DNA of 64,000 nt, from NCBI RefSeq assembly GCF_004359575.1, contig NZ_SCWF01000001.1, positions 186,001 to 250,000 on the forward strand. Reading direction: 5' to 3'. Every line of letters begins with the position of its first letter. The first letter of the stretch is position 1. The translations under genes were made by a program, and so were the position numbers. The notes beneath the pieces were generated by a model. That model had not been told where the DNA came from, searched no databases, and worked only from the letters and a program-made list of their open reading frames with translations. The DNA comes from Macrococcus bovicus (GTDB taxonomy: Bacteria > Bacillota > Bacilli > Staphylococcales > Staphylococcaceae). Of this stretch, positions 16,376-26,662 are shown piece by piece.

Positions 16376-17017
16376 TTATTTTTCGTATTGATCGAATTGT
16401 TCACCAGTAATGAAGTAATAAACATTTTCAGCAATATTGGTGATATGGTCACCGATACGTTCAAGATGGCGGCCTGCTAATTGCGCTTGACCCGCGACGA
16501 ATGGGTCATTGTCTATTAAATAGGTTGTATTGACAATCTCTTTATAAAGGTCATTGATATCTGCATCGCGCTCAATGATTTCCTTCGTCAAACTGACATC
16601 CTTATTCTTATAAGCATTCTCAAGGTCGACCAGCATCAGCATGCTGAGTTTTCCCATTGTTTTGAGACGCGCCAGAATATATTCATCCTCAAATTTAACG
16701 CGGGTTCTGATTTTAGCGATACTACTTGCATTATCGGCAATACGTTCTAATTCAGAAGCAATTTTAACGCTTGCCATAATAACCCTTAAGTCAGTCGCAA
16801 TAGGCTGCTGCTTTGTGATCAGACTGACGACCTGGTCATTGATATCGTGTTCAATTGCATTGATTTCCTGGTCATGTGCGATGATTGTTCTAGCTGCCGC
16901 AAGATCATCATTACCCAATACTTCCATAGCCTTCTTGATTGAATAATAAGCTTCCTCAGCAAGCGTATGAACCGTTTCTTTTAAATGCTCTAAAGCTTCT
17001 TCGTATATCTCACGCAT
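16376..17017 (-). CDS. phoU: phosphate-specific transport regulator PhoU
   Basis: The 213-residue all-helical protein has two PhoU repeats, each with the metal-binding E/DxxxD pattern (ELERIADNASSIAKI and HLERIGDHITNIAEN). PhoU restrains phosphate uptake through the Pst transporter. I chose ATG 17015-17017 (MREIYEEAL); an in-frame frame extending to 17113 would run deep into pstB. The start is one base after the pstB stop, so it ends the pstSCAB-phoU operon. Confidence 0.95.
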   Translation of the reverse strand: MREIYEEALEHLKETVHTLAEEAYYSIKKAMEVLGNDDLAAARTIIAHDQEINAIEHDINDQVVSLITKQQPIATDLRVIMASVKIASELERIADNASSIAKIRTRVKFEDEYILARLKTMGKLSMLMLVDLENAYKNKDVSLTKEIIERDADINDLYKEIVNTTYLIDNDPFVAGQAQLAGRHLERIGDHITNIAENVYYFITGEQFDQYEK

Positions 17018-17018
17018 A

Positions 17019-17876
17019 TCAACCGAATCTCCCTGAAATATAGCGTTCTGTCTGTTCATCAGCAGGATTAGAGAATATTTTGTCCGTCGTATCAAACTCA
17101 TTGACATAACCATTGAGGAAGAAGGCAGTTTTGTCAGAGATACGAGCTGCTTGCTGCATGTTATGGGTCACAATGATGATTGAATACTGATCCTTGATTT
17201 CCTGTACCAGTTCTTCTACTTTCAGCGTTGAGATCGGATCCAGCGCTGAAGTCGGTTCATCCATCAGGATGACGTCCGGCTCTATCGCTAAACAGCGTGC
17301 GATACAGATACGTTGCTGCTGTCCGCCTGATAAGCCGTATGCATTTTGATTCAAACGGTCTTTTGTCTCATCCCAGATCGCTGCGCCCCGCAATGATTTT
17401 TCTACGATTTCATCCAGAATTTTCTTATCTGTGATACCGTGAATTCTTGGGCCGTAAGTGATGTTATCATAGATTGATTTCGGGAATGGGTTAGGTTTCT
17501 GGAAGACCATACCTACACGTGTTCTTAATTTTTCAACTTTGTAGTTTTTGTCGAAAATATTGTCGCCACGATAAAGTATCTCACCGGAAGTCTTAACGCT
17601 AGGAATCAGTTCAATCATGCGATTAAGCGTTTTAATGTATGTTGATTTCCCGCAACCAGACGGGCCGATGATAGCTGTGACTTCATTTTCCATAATATCT
17701 AAGTTGATGTTCTGAAGTGCGTGATGATCACCGTACCATAAATCCAGGTTATTTGTTTGATAAACGATGTTCTTTTGTGCCGGTTGAGCTGATGACTGAT
17801 TACCAGCTGTCTCGGTTGAAGCTGATGGTGCAGTCACGACGATCTTTTCATTTGTTTTCAGTGTGTCTTGCGTCAT
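17019..17876 (-). CDS. pstB: phosphate ABC transporter ATP-binding protein
   Basis: The 285-residue ATPase has Walker [10 protein letters not shown], signature LSGGQQQR and Walker [13 protein letters not shown]. The N terminus carries about 35 extra low-complexity residues (serine, alanine, glutamine and threonine) before the ABC domain compared with typical PstB. It energises high-affinity phosphate import with PstA, PstC and PstS. The ATG at 17874-17876 follows GAGAGGAG. Confidence 0.96.
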   Translation of the reverse strand: MTQDTLKTNEKIVVTAPSASTETAGNQSSAQPAQKNIVYQTNNLDLWYGDHHALQNINLDIMENEVTAIIGPSGCGKSTYIKTLNRMIELIPSVKTSGEILYRGDNIFDKNYKVEKLRTRVGMVFQKPNPFPKSIYDNITYGPRIHGITDKKILDEIVEKSLRGAAIWDETKDRLNQNAYGLSGGQQQRICIARCLAIEPDVILMDEPTSALDPISTLKVEELVQEIKDQYSIIIVTHNMQQAARISDKTAFFLNGYVNEFDTTDKIFSNPADEQTERYISGRFG

Positions 17877-17897
17877 ATTAACGCTCCTCTCAAAGGA

Positions 17898-18791
17898 TTA
17901 GTATTTTTTCTGATATTTATTACGGATATAGATAGCGATCGAGTTCATCGCGATTAAGATAATTAACAGGACAATAATCCCTGCAGATGATAAGTTCTGG
18001 AATTCTGCTTTAGGCAATTTCGCCCAAGTATAAATCTGCATCGGCAGTGCCTGAAAACGGTCCATAATACCGTCAGGTGTTTTCAGGAAGATAGTCGGGA
18101 TACCGATGACTACCAGAGGTGCTGTCTCTCCCAGTGCACGGGATAATGCCAGGATTGTACCTGTCAGGATACCCGGGATAGATGCAGGAAGTACAACGTT
18201 AGTGATAGTCTGCCATTTTGTTCCTCCGAGGCCAAGACTTGCTTCACGAATCGCACCTGGTACTGCTCTGATTGCTTCCTGACTTGAGACGATAATAACT
18301 GGAAGAATCATTAACGACATTGTCAGTGCAGCTGCTAATACTGATTTGCCGAGTGACAAGCTTTCAATTCCTGCACCACGTACGAATAAGGTCAAACCAA
18401 GCAGACCAAAGACGACGGAAGGAACACCGGCAAGGTTTGAGATATTGATGCGGATGAAACGGGTAAACCAGTTATCTTTTGAATATTCCTCCATATAAAT
18501 CGCTGTGCCGACTCCTAAAATAACGGAGATAGGGGCGATGGTCATCATCAGCCATAAAGTACCGATCAAGGCACCTTTAATCCCTGCTTTAGCAGGTGTT
18601 GAAGAAGAAAAGTTCTGGAAGAATGCCGGCGTTAAATACCCTGCCCCCTTACGGATGATATCAAATAATAAAATAGCCAGGACAACCAAACCGATCAATG
18701 TACATAAAAGAAAGATGAACTTGATGATTCTGTTTTTGGAAAGTCTTCCAGAGAGTTTGCTGTCTACTTTCTGCTGATCAATTAACTGCAT
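17898..18791 (-). CDS. pstA: phosphate ABC transporter permease PstA
   Basis: The 297-residue permease has six membrane segments and the inner-membrane component signature EASLGLGGTKWQTI near residue 190. It pairs with PstC to form the channel. Its ATG (18789-18791) begins one base after the pstC stop with GGAGTATTAGG upstream, so translation is coupled. Confidence 0.95.
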   Translation of the reverse strand: MQLIDQQKVDSKLSGRLSKNRIIKFIFLLCTLIGLVVLAILLFDIIRKGAGYLTPAFFQNFSSSTPAKAGIKGALIGTLWLMMTIAPISVILGVGTAIYMEEYSKDNWFTRFIRINISNLAGVPSVVFGLLGLTLFVRGAGIESLSLGKSVLAAALTMSLMILPVIIVSSQEAIRAVPGAIREASLGLGGTKWQTITNVVLPASIPGILTGTILALSRALGETAPLVVIGIPTIFLKTPDGIMDRFQALPMQIYTWAKLPKAEFQNLSSAGIIVLLIILIAMNSIAIYIRNKYQKKY

Positions 18792-18792
18792 C

Positions 18793-19722
18793 CTAATACT
18801 CCTCTCTGAATCGGTTCGTTACCCATTGTGAAATAAAGTTCATCACAAGAGTGAAAAGGAATAAAGTAAAACCGACTGCATAAATACTGTAGTAAATATC
18901 TGTACCGAACGTTGCGTCACCTGTTGCTACCTGCACAATGAAACCCGTCATCGTCTGAATCGAACCTGTCAAGCTCCATGATGAGTCAGGAGAACTACCC
19001 GCTGCAAGCGATACAATCATGGTCTCACCGATAGCACGTGATATAGATAAGACGATCGATGCAAGAATACCTGATAATGCCGCCGGGAAGACGACTTTAA
19101 GAGCGACTTCCAGTTTAGTTGAGCCTAAACCGAGAGCCCCTTCACGAATCGCTTGCGGAACAGCGCTCATCGCATCCTCACTTAAACTTGCAATCATCGG
19201 AATAATCATAACCCCGATGACAAGACCCGGACTGATTGAGTTGAAGCTGCCTAAGTCCGGCCAGATTGAACGCAGTATTGGGGTCACGAATGTTAATGCA
19301 AAGAAACCATAGACAATTGTAGGAATACCTGCCAAAATCTCAAGAATCGGTTTGATGATTCTTCTCGCTGTATCGCTGGCGTATTCACTTAAGTAGAGTG
19401 CAGCACCAAGTCCGACAGGCACAGCAAAAAGAGTAGCGATAAAGGTTACTTTAAGCGTCCCTAGAATCAAGGCCCAGATACCATATGTCGGATCGCTACC
19501 GAATGCATTCCAGTCTTTTTCCGTTAAGAATTCTGTTAATGGAATTCGGGAAAAGAACGTAATGGTCTCAGTAAGCAGAGTAATCAGTATACCAATTGTT
19601 GTTAACACTGAAACAGATGCAATCAGCAGCAGAATAAAAGGAATGATCTTTTCTATGAATGCTTTTGATCCCTTACCTTTGTTCTGCTCAATCATCTGTT
19701 GAACTGAAAGTTTTTCTCTCAT
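18793..19722 (-). CDS. pstC: phosphate ABC transporter permease PstC
   Basis: The 309-residue permease has six membrane segments and the signature EGALGLGSTKLEVA near residue 200. It forms the transmembrane channel with PstA. ATG 19720-19722 follows AAGGAG. A terminator-like hairpin in the 66 bases before it separates it from pstS, so it is probably expressed at a lower level than the binding protein. Confidence 0.95.
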   Translation of the reverse strand: MREKLSVQQMIEQNKGKGSKAFIEKIIPFILLLIASVSVLTTIGILITLLTETITFFSRIPLTEFLTEKDWNAFGSDPTYGIWALILGTLKVTFIATLFAVPVGLGAALYLSEYASDTARRIIKPILEILAGIPTIVYGFFALTFVTPILRSIWPDLGSFNSISPGLVIGVMIIPMIASLSEDAMSAVPQAIREGALGLGSTKLEVALKVVFPAALSGILASIVLSISRAIGETMIVSLAAGSSPDSSWSLTGSIQTMTGFIVQVATGDATFGTDIYYSIYAVGFTLFLFTLVMNFISQWVTNRFREEY

Positions 19723-19740
19723 AGTTTTTTACTCCTTAAT

Positions 19741-19770
19741 TTTAAAAAAGGAGCGAACGAGGTTCGCCCC
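19741..19770 (-). terminator. attenuating terminator between pstS and pstC
   Basis: On the minus strand GGGGCGAAC and GTTCGCTCC form a 9-bp stem with one G-U pair and a short loop, followed by six T. It sits inside the operon and would leave more pstS message than pstCAB-phoU message. Confidence 0.75.
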
Positions 19771-19788
19771 TAAAAAATGTTGTTTAGA

Positions 19789-20775
19789 TTATTTGACTTC
19801 GTCTAATTTTTTAAGGTCTGCTTCGTAGTCTTTATCTTCAAGAGCTACATAACCTGAATCAGTAGATGCTTGACCTGCTTTTTCAAGCGTGAATTTCATG
19901 AATTCTTTAAAGGCTTCATTGTTTTTCAGTGATTCGTTTTTAGCGTAGATGTATAATGGACGGCTAAGTGCGTATGAACCATCTTTAACTGTTTCTTCAG
20001 TTGCTTCAACTGGTTCTTTTTCGTCTTTACCTTGGATCTTAACCGCTTTTAAGCTGTCTTTGTTTTCTTGGTAGAAGTTGTAACCGAAGAAGCCGATACC
20101 ATTTTTGTTATCTTTAACTGAAGAGACGATTACGTTTGTGTCCGCATTTTTCTCAGCATTGACATCAGCTTTGTCTAATACTTCTTCACTGAAGAAGTCG
20201 TAAGTACCGTGAGATTGGTCTGGAGAGAATGCTTTGATTTCTTCAGCCGGGAAATCAGCACGAACGTCTTTCCAAGTTTTAGCTTCACCTGAGTAGATTT
20301 TTTTCAGTTCATCAAAAGTCAGGTAATCAACGAAATCGTTCTCTTTGTTAACTGCTACCGTTAAGCCGTCGTTAGCGACTTTGAACTCAGTGTAATCGAT
20401 TTTTTTGTCAGCTAAGGCTTTTTTCTCTTCGTCTTTGATGTCACGAGAAGCGTTAGAAAAATCTGTTTCTCCAGCGATGAATTTCTCGAATCCGCCACCA
20501 GTACCTGAAGTACCTACAGAAACTGTTACATCTGGATATTCTGTATTAAATTCTTCATTAATCTTTTCAACGATCGGTGCTACTGTTGTAGAACCATCAC
20601 CTTTTACTTCGCCTTTAAGATCTTTAGATGCTGTATCAGCTGATTCAGTTGACTCAGTTGATTTAGAATCTTTGCTGCCACTGTCCTGAGACTTTTCAGC
20701 TGCACCGCCACAAGCTCCTAAAAATAATGCAGTACCTAATACAGTAGTAGAACCTACTAATTGCCATTTTTTCAT
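19789..20775 (-). CDS. pstS: phosphate-binding lipoprotein PstS
   Basis: The 328-residue protein starts [10 protein letters not shown] with a lipoprotein signal peptide and lipobox LGAC near residue 22, then a serine/threonine/aspartate-rich linker. The phosphate-binding motif is [10 protein letters not shown], and GTSGTGGGF follows. It captures phosphate at the outer face of the membrane for PstCAB. I chose ATG 20773-20775 behind GGGAGG; the longer frame begins before this site. A Pho box lies upstream. Confidence 0.96.
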   Translation of the reverse strand: MKKWQLVGSTTVLGTALFLGACGGAAEKSQDSGSKDSKSTESTESADTASKDLKGEVKGDGSTTVAPIVEKINEEFNTEYPDVTVSVGTSGTGGGFEKFIAGETDFSNASRDIKDEEKKALADKKIDYTEFKVANDGLTVAVNKENDFVDYLTFDELKKIYSGEAKTWKDVRADFPAEEIKAFSPDQSHGTYDFFSEEVLDKADVNAEKNADTNVIVSSVKDNKNGIGFFGYNFYQENKDSLKAVKIQGKDEKEPVEATEETVKDGSYALSRPLYIYAKNESLKNNEAFKEFMKFTLEKAGQASTDSGYVALEDKDYEADLKKLDEVK

Positions 20776-20849
20776 TTCTAAGTTTCCTCCCAAATGTAGA
20801 CAGAAAATATTTTTTTGTTTTTTATTACAACTTAACTCTACAATAGCTT

Positions 20850-20888
20850 TATTAATTAAAGATGAATCTAATGTAAAGATTATGTAAA
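20850..20888 (-). promoter_or_regulatory. Pho box upstream of pstS
   Basis: Read on the minus strand, four hexamers, TTTACA (20883-20888), TTTACA (20872-20877), TTCATC (20861-20866) and TTAATA (20850-20855), repeat with exact 11-base spacing. This matches the TT(A/T/C)ACA direct-repeat arrangement bound by PhoP in B. subtilis. The last box ends about 75 bases before the pstS start. Confidence 0.75.
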
Positions 20889-20889
20889 T

Positions 20890-20927
20890 AAAAAAAGGTA
20901 ACCCAGAAATCCTTCCGGGTTACCTTT
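20890..20927 (-). terminator. intrinsic terminator after the PBP gene
   Basis: AAAGGTAACCC and GGGTTACCTTT (20894-20904 and 20917-20927) form an 11-bp stem, followed on the minus strand by a T-tract. It ends the penicillin-binding protein transcript just before the Pho box. Confidence 0.85.
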
Positions 20928-20938
20928 ACTTTTATTGT

Positions 20939-22975
20939 TTACTTTTTCGTCGAGAAGTAGCTGTTAATGATATCTTTACCCAGATCTCCGCCTGGTAACC
21001 ATGGTGGTGGTACCGGCTGATTGGAATAAATGATCGAAAACGATATTTCGGGTTTATCCATCGGCGCATAACCAATGTAAGTAGCGTTTACCCGAGACTC
21101 TCCGTTCTGGAAGACCTCCGCTGTTCCTGTTTTACCGGCCGATTGGACGATGGTATCGTGAAAACTGTTGTAGCCTGTTCCTTCTATTTGATTGAAGACC
21201 ATGTTAAATCCAGACTTGACCTGTTTGATTTCAGCGGGTGTACTGTTGATTTTATTAAGCACCTTTCCGTTGATCACTTCTTTGACAGGTCCGAGCGTCT
21301 GTGTTTTAGATGGCGTCCTGATTTCCTTGACGACATGGGGCGCAATACGGCTGCCGTCATTGGCGATCGTCGAAATGTATTGTGATAACTGAAGGGGTGT
21401 GTAGGTATCATATTGTCCGATAGCGAGATCCAGATAATTACCGGCATTATCTGTCAGCTTACCTGATTGTCCCACCACTTCATTCGGGAGGTCAATTCCT
21501 GTTTTAACGCCGAGCCCAAATTGATTCATGCCTGTTCTTAAGATCCGCCCCGCTGCTGAGATATCTTTTGGCAGTGTCATACCTTGAGAATAGTTCGTGC
21601 CGGCGATTTTCAGCGCTGTTTTAAACATGTAGACGTTTGATGAATGCATCAATGCTTCCTTATCGTTGATTGTCACCTTACCGTCCTGGTTGAAATATGA
21701 ACGTTTAGTCATCCCGCCGGCAAAGGACATCGGTTCATCAACCATTTCTTCATTCAGCTTGATCGCATGCTGATGATAGCCTGTCAGTAGAGTCGCCCCT
21801 TTAACAGAAGAGCCTACTGCATACTGTGACGTGAAGGTGCCGTAGTGATAATCCGAGATTTTCCCGTTCGGCTCTATTTGGCGTCCAGCCAGGGCCAGAA
21901 CATCACCATTATTCGGATCCTGGACGACGACCAGAACTTTATCCATCGTCTTAGCACCTTCAGACCGCAGAATAGCAATATGCTTATCTATCATTTTCTC
22001 GATTTTCTGCTGAAGATCGATATCGATTGAAAGTACCAGATCATTTCCTCTGGAGCCTGGATCAATGATTTCTGAGTTCGTGATCTGGCCGGACTTATCA
22101 GTCACATATCGCATTTTTTTCTTCCGGCCGCGAAGCACATCTTCATATTCATATTCCAGATAACTCTGCCCTACCCGGTCATTCCGCGCATAGCCTCGCG
22201 CCAGATAGTAATCCACATTATCTTTGGGCAGGCCTTCTTCCTTTGAAGTTACTTTACCAAATAACGTTCTCAAGGTACTGCCATATAAATATTTACGATC
22301 CCAGTCCATCGTCGTATTCACGCCCGGTAACTGCGCCAGGTTCTGTGATACGAGCGCATATTCCTTTTCAGTGACATGGTCGTTTTTGATAGTCTGCGGC
22401 GTCAACTGGCTACCGGCAGACATCTCCCGATAAATGGCTGCGACTTCAAGCTCTTTACGGGACAGTTGGACACGCGGCGCAATCTTTTGATATAACAGCT
22501 TGTCATATTGTTCCTGTGTGATCATCTCGTTCTGGAACTGTTCGGATTCTTTCTTCATCAACTTTCTCACTAGTTCCGGATGTGTCTGAATAAAATAGGT
22601 CTGCTTATCCATCTCCGTCAGTTTATCAGTCGGCATGTCGATAACCCTGGAGAGTTTCTTCGCTGTATCCAGGAGCTCACCAGTGGTGGTCATCCTACCG
22701 CGCGTATAGGTAATCGATTTTTTGGCTGTATTGTCGACCAGAAGCTTGCCGTTCCGGTCATATATCCGACCTCTCGGGACAGATTCATTGATGACGATGT
22801 TTTCGTTGCTCGCCACTGCTTTTTTATAATCCTCACTTTTGACAATCTGTAAATATCCCAGCCTGAGGATCAGCAGTGTCATCAGTGTCATTACCGCGAT
22901 AAAGACCACATTCAGGCGGCGCTGCGTGATCCGCTTCTGTCTGAGCTCATTTGATTCCTTTTTCAATCTTCTCAA
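20939..22975 (-). CDS. pbpC: class B penicillin-binding protein (PBP3/PbpA type transpeptidase)
   Basis: The 678-residue protein has a cytosolic basic start, one membrane anchor (residues 25-45), a dimerisation domain with PRGRIYDRNG, and a transpeptidase domain with active-site SSVK, SSN and KTGTAE motifs. It crosslinks peptidoglycan outside the membrane. The TTG start (22973-22975) is preceded by GGGG with a longer than usual gap. The position next to sodA matches S. aureus pbpC. An alternative TTG lies three codons later. Confidence 0.9.
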   Translation of the reverse strand: MRRLKKESNELRQKRITQRRLNVVFIAVMTLMTLLILRLGYLQIVKSEDYKKAVASNENIVINESVPRGRIYDRNGKLLVDNTAKKSITYTRGRMTTTGELLDTAKKLSRVIDMPTDKLTEMDKQTYFIQTHPELVRKLMKKESEQFQNEMITQEQYDKLLYQKIAPRVQLSRKELEVAAIYREMSAGSQLTPQTIKNDHVTEKEYALVSQNLAQLPGVNTTMDWDRKYLYGSTLRTLFGKVTSKEEGLPKDNVDYYLARGYARNDRVGQSYLEYEYEDVLRGRKKKMRYVTDKSGQITNSEIIDPGSRGNDLVLSIDIDLQQKIEKMIDKHIAILRSEGAKTMDKVLVVVQDPNNGDVLALAGRQIEPNGKISDYHYGTFTSQYAVGSSVKGATLLTGYHQHAIKLNEEMVDEPMSFAGGMTKRSYFNQDGKVTINDKEALMHSSNVYMFKTALKIAGTNYSQGMTLPKDISAAGRILRTGMNQFGLGVKTGIDLPNEVVGQSGKLTDNAGNYLDLAIGQYDTYTPLQLSQYISTIANDGSRIAPHVVKEIRTPSKTQTLGPVKEVINGKVLNKINSTPAEIKQVKSGFNMVFNQIEGTGYNSFHDTIVQSAGKTGTAEVFQNGESRVNATYIGYAPMDKPEISFSIIYSNQPVPPPWLPGGDLGKDIINSYFSTKK

Positions 22976-23043
22976 AATAAATCCCCGCTTCTCACTTTAT
23001 CTTTTAATATTAAAACAAATAAGACGCGATTTCTATCATTAGA

Positions 23044-23069
23044 CAAAAAAAAGAGGCCGAAGCCCCTTT
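23044..23069 (-). terminator. intrinsic terminator after sodA
   Basis: On the minus strand an 8-bp stem (one G-U pair) closed by the stable TTCG tetraloop is followed by eight T. Located just after the sodA stop. Confidence 0.9.
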
Positions 23070-23074
23070 AATTA

Positions 23075-23677
23075 TTATTTTGCTGCGTTGTATAATTCGT
23101 TCACTTTATCCCAGTTGACTACATTCCAGAAAGCTTTGATGTAGTCCGGACGTTTGTTCTGGTAGTTCAAGTAGTAGGCATGTTCCCAAACATCTAAGCC
23201 CAGGATAGGTGTTTTGCCTTCTTTTAATGGGTTATCCTGGTTTGGTGTAGAAGTGATTTCCAGTTCGCCATTATTGACAACAAGCCACGCCCAGCCTGAA
23301 CCGAAACGTTTAGTTGCTGCTGCCGCAAATTCTTCCTGGAATTTCTCGAAAGAACCGAACTTAGCGTTGATTGCCTCTAAAACTTCCCCTTTAGGTTCGC
23401 CGCCTTCTGCTGATAACAGTTGCCAGAATAAGGAGTGGTTATAATGTCCGCCCCCATTGTTTTGGACAGCTGTCTTAAGGTCAGCGGGTAATGAGTCGAT
23501 GTTTTTGTTCAACTCTTCGATTGACTGATCAGCATATTCTGTACCTTCTACTGCTGCGTTTAAGTTTGTGACGTATGTGTTGTGATGCTTCGTATGGTGA
23601 ATCTCCATTGTCTCTTTGTCGATGTGTGGTTCTAATGCATCATATGCATATGGTAATTGTGGTAATTCAAAAGCCAT
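23075..23677 (-). CDS. sodA: superoxide dismutase [Mn/Fe]
   Basis: The 200-residue enzyme converts superoxide to peroxide. Metal ligands are visible: His in EIHHTKHH, His in [10 protein letters not shown], and Asp plus His in [13 protein letters not shown]. Start ATG 23675-23677 follows GAGGAGGATG; longer frames to 23716 lack this spacing. Manganese versus iron use cannot be decided from sequence. It has its own promoter and terminator. Confidence 0.97.
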   Translation of the reverse strand: MAFELPQLPYAYDALEPHIDKETMEIHHTKHHNTYVTNLNAAVEGTEYADQSIEELNKNIDSLPADLKTAVQNNGGGHYNHSLFWQLLSAEGGEPKGEVLEAINAKFGSFEKFQEEFAAAATKRFGSGWAWLVVNNGELEITSTPNQDNPLKEGKTPILGLDVWEHAYYLNYQNKRPDYIKAFWNVVNWDKVNELYNAAK

Positions 23678-23711
23678 ATTATTCATCCTCCTCTGTATTA
23701 AGTACATATTT

Positions 23712-23740
23712 ATCATAGCAAGCTTTTATTTATGGCTCAA
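23712..23740 (-). promoter_or_regulatory. sigma-A promoter of sodA
   Basis: On the minus strand TTGAGC (23735-23740), 17-base spacer, TATGAT (23712-23717), about 35 bases before the sodA start. Confidence 0.7.
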
Positions 23741-23811
23741 CTACTTTGCTTCTGAAAACCAATAGCGCATTTGCACGTTATATGGTAAGTTTTCAAATGG
23801 AGGAGATGCTA

Positions 23812-24552
23812 ATGAAATACCAGCTTGCACTTGCACGGTTATTCAAACCTAACAAATATGCCTTATATCGTACAACACCCCTCAGATATATATTCCTGCA
23901 CCTGTTGATACTCAGCACGCTGCTGGCTGCGCCTGCAGCGAGTCAGTTCTTACAGTCGATGACTTCACTGTCCCAGCTCATCGCAGACAAGTCAGAAGAT
24001 ATTCCTGACTTCACGATCAAAAACGCGCAACTTCATCTGCCGAGTCACCAGGAAAAAGTCATTCATTTAACTTACGGCACTGTGACCTTTACGGAAAACG
24101 ATGCGGGACTTGCGAGCGATCAGTTTACATTCAGCAAGCACCATATCATGATCAAAGGCATTGACCCTATATCCTATCACAATTTCAGCACGATAACAGA
24201 TAGAGCTTCCATGCTGGATGCTTTGACCACTTTTTCTTCATCCATTTATTTTTATTTCGGCCTCATCGCGTTCACACTGGTGATGATTCAGTTCTTTATC
24301 ATCCTCATTAAGCTCGCCTCCGTCAGCTTAGCTGCTCATATGGCTGCAGTGGCCTTCCGTAGAAAATCACGGTATATGAACTGGCTTAAAATCACTACGT
24401 TTCTTTTAACGCCTGCCGTTCTCATGCAATATACAGGGTTATTGGTACCGAATACTTTAACCTATCCGCTGTCTTGGTGTATAATAATTTTACTTACGTG
24501 TCTGGCTATTTATCACTTGCCCGTGATTAAAAAAACACGTCAAACCAATTAA
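23812..24552 (+). CDS. DUF1189-type polytopic membrane protein
   Basis: The 246-residue protein has an N-terminal [11 protein letters not shown] segment and about four membrane segments: one near residue 25-45 and three in the C-terminal half. A hydrophilic extracellular-like region of about 90 residues separates the first from the rest. The pattern fits DUF1189. Function is unknown. I chose ATG 23812 behind GGAGGAG; longer in-frame starts (23746) precede this site. It is 14 bases upstream of ispG and probably co-transcribed with it. Confidence 0.7.
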   Translation: MKYQLALARLFKPNKYALYRTTPLRYIFLHLLILSTLLAAPAASQFLQSMTSLSQLIADKSEDIPDFTIKNAQLHLPSHQEKVIHLTYGTVTFTENDAGLASDQFTFSKHHIMIKGIDPISYHNFSTITDRASMLDALTTFSSSIYFYFGLIAFTLVMIQFFIILIKLASVSLAAHMAAVAFRRKSRYMNWLKITTFLLTPAVLMQYTGLLVPNTLTYPLSWCIIILLTCLAIYHLPVIKKTRQTN

Positions 24553-24566
24553 AAGGAGACATCATT

Positions 24567-25673
24567 ATGTCTGAAATTACACATAGAAGTAAAACCCGTC
24601 CGGTCAAGGTAGGTAATCTCACTATCGGAGGCTCCAACGAACTGGTCATCCAGAGTATGACGACGACTAAGACACATGATGTTGAAGCGACTGTCGCTGA
24701 AATCAAGCGGCTGGAAGAAGCAGGCTGTCAGATTGTACGTGTCGCCTGTCCGAAGGAAGAGGATGCGTTAGCGATAGCTGAAATCAAAAAAAGAATCAAT
24801 ATCCCTCTGGTCGTTGATATTCATTTCGACTATAAGCTTGCACTTCTCGCGATTGAAGGAGGCGCTGATAAAATCCGTATTAATCCCGGCAATATCGGCC
24901 GCCGGGAAAAGGTGGAGGAAGTCGTCAAGGCCTGTAAGGCGAAGGGGATTCCTATCCGTATCGGTGTCAATGCCGGCTCCCTTGAGAAACATATCCTGAA
25001 GAAATACGGCTATCCGACTGCTGACGGGATGGTTGAAAGTGCGCTGCATCATATCAAGATTTTAGAGGATCTTGATTTCCATGATATCATCGTCTCCATG
25101 AAAGCAAGTGATGTCAGCCTTGCCATTGAAGCTTATACGAAGGCGGCTCAGGCTTTTGATTATCCACTTCATCTCGGCATCACTGAAAGCGGGACCTTAT
25201 TCGCCGGCACAGTAAAATCTGCTGCAGGTCTTGGGGCTATTATGAGTCTTGGGATCGGTAACACATTACGTGTCTCATTATCAGCGGATCCTGTTGAAGA
25301 AGTAAAAGTGGCGAGAGAACTGCTTAAGTCATTCGGGCTTGCCAGCAATGCTGCGACTTTGATTTCCTGCCCGACTTGCGGCCGCATCGAAATCGATCTG
25401 ATTTCCATCGCCAACGAAGTGGAAGAGTACATTTCAACGATTAAAGCCCCTCTGAAAGTCGCTGTCCTTGGCTGCGCCGTAAACGGTCCAGGTGAAGCAC
25501 GTGAAGCAGATATCGGCATTGCCGGTGCACGAGGAGAAGGCCTGCTCTTTATGAAAGGGAAGACCGTCCGTAAAGTACCGGAAGAAACAATGGTGGAAGA
25601 ACTCAAGAAAGAGATTGATAAACTTGCTGAGGAATATTTCAAGAAACAGGAAGAAGAACTTGCAAAAAATTAA
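24567..25673 (+). CDS. ispG: 4-hydroxy-3-methylbut-2-en-1-yl diphosphate synthase, GcpE
   Basis: The 368-residue [4Fe-4S] enzyme performs the penultimate step of the MEP isoprenoid pathway. A TIM barrel ([31 protein letters not shown]) is followed by the cluster cysteines in SCPTCGR and [14 protein letters not shown] 24567 follows AAGGAG. IspH, the next enzyme, is in this window at 30.7 kb. Presence of MEP enzymes sets this genome apart from S. aureus-type mevalonate users. Confidence 0.96.
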   Translation: MSEITHRSKTRPVKVGNLTIGGSNELVIQSMTTTKTHDVEATVAEIKRLEEAGCQIVRVACPKEEDALAIAEIKKRINIPLVVDIHFDYKLALLAIEGGADKIRINPGNIGRREKVEEVVKACKAKGIPIRIGVNAGSLEKHILKKYGYPTADGMVESALHHIKILEDLDFHDIIVSMKASDVSLAIEAYTKAAQAFDYPLHLGITESGTLFAGTVKSAAGLGAIMSLGIGNTLRVSLSADPVEEVKVARELLKSFGLASNAATLISCPTCGRIEIDLISIANEVEEYISTIKAPLKVAVLGCAVNGPGEAREADIGIAGARGEGLLFMKGKTVRKVPEETMVEELKKEIDKLAEEYFKKQEEELAKN

Positions 25674-26223
25674 ACGACTAGGTATTGATATAGATGGAAC
25701 AGTCACCTGCCCCACCGCCCTCGTGCCTTACTTGCAGCGCTCCTTCGGTTCCCATATCAAATATGAAGATATTACAGCTTATGATTTAGGCGTCGTCCTT
25801 CATAAATCAGCTGAAGAGATGTATGACTGGTTCATGGCTAACCAGGAGGAGATTTACACTCATTCCCCTGTCGCTGAGGGGGCCCTCCCCGTTCTGAAGG
25901 AATGGTCGGAACAATATGAGCTTTTCTACATCAGCGCTCGTTATGGTTATCTGGACCGCGTGACATCTGACTGGTTTGAAAAACACGGCGTCCCTTTTCA
26001 TCATATCGAGCTGACAGGCAGCCACGACAAAATTGAAGCGGCCAGACAGCATCAGGTCGATGTCTTTTTCGAGGATAAGCTGGACAATGCCATAGCTATC
26101 AACCGTGAACTTGGTATTCCTGTCGTTCTGTTCGATACCCCCTATAATCAGAGCGAACTTCCAGCAAATGTCCACCGCGTTTACACCTGGGAAGAAGCAA
26201 AAACTTTACTGAAGACATTATAA
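25660..26223 (+). CDS. yqfW: HAD-family 5'-nucleotidase, YqfW type
   Basis: The 187-residue protein begins with HAD motif I DIDGTVT, has YISARYG (motif II serine region) near residue 98, and [12 protein letters not shown] in the motif IV area, as in the 5' (3')-deoxyribonucleotidase/NT5C branch. Substrate is unproven. The best start is TTG 25660, preceded by GGAAGAAG; longer frames (25615) run well into ispG. It overlaps ispG by 14 bases in another frame, so translation is coupled. Confidence 0.8.
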   Translation: MQKIKRLGIDIDGTVTCPTALVPYLQRSFGSHIKYEDITAYDLGVVLHKSAEEMYDWFMANQEEIYTHSPVAEGALPVLKEWSEQYELFYISARYGYLDRVTSDWFEKHGVPFHHIELTGSHDKIEAARQHQVDVFFEDKLDNAIAINRELGIPVVLFDTPYNQSELPANVHRVYTWEEAKTLLKTL

Positions 26224-26256
26224 AAAGGAAGCTGTCAGATGACAGCTTCCTTTTTT
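26222..26256. terminator. bidirectional terminator between yqfW and zur
   Basis: A near-perfect palindrome AAAAAGGAAGCTGTCA-GA-TGACAGCTTCCTTTTTT provides a 15-bp stem usable by both converging transcripts. Confidence 0.9.
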
Positions 26257-26662
26257 AATGGCACTTTTCACATAATCCGTAGACTTCAATCTTATGGCTT
26301 TTAATTTCAACACCTGGCAGTTCTGATTTGAATGTATCCATCGGACAGTAGTCTATCACTTTTGTCTGGCCACAGGATTCACAGATAAAGTGATGATGAT
26401 GGTGCTTTGTACATGACAGTCTGAACTGCTTTTCATTATTCCATTCTGTCGCTTCAACAATGCCCAGTTCCGCAAAAAGATGAAGGTTACGATAGACAGT
26501 ATCAAATGAAATACCCGGATAAGTCCGATGCATCTCAAGCTGCACCTGCTTAGCTGTGATGTATTTGTCTGCCTCAGCAAAAATTGTAATCATATCACGT
26601 CTTTTATCTGTATACTTATAACCCTTCTCTTTTAATATATGGATAGCTTCTTCAGTTTTCAT
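26255..26662 (-). CDS. zur: zinc uptake regulator Zur (Fur family)
   Basis: The 135-residue Fur-family repressor has a winged helix ([20 protein letters not shown]) and a C-terminal metal domain with the [12 protein letters not shown] histidine cluster and the structural CxxC pairs (CESC and CEKC). Family sequence and location after znuCB indicate Zur rather than Fur or PerR. I chose ATG 26660-26662 behind GGAGG; the open frame extends further upstream without support. It overlaps znuB by 11 bases. Confidence 0.92.
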   Translation of the reverse strand: MKTEEAIHILKEKGYKYTDKRRDMITIFAEADKYITAKQVQLEMHRTYPGISFDTVYRNLHLFAELGIVEATEWNNEKQFRLSCTKHHHHHFICESCGQTKVIDYCPMDTFKSELPGVEIKSHKIEVYGLCEKCH

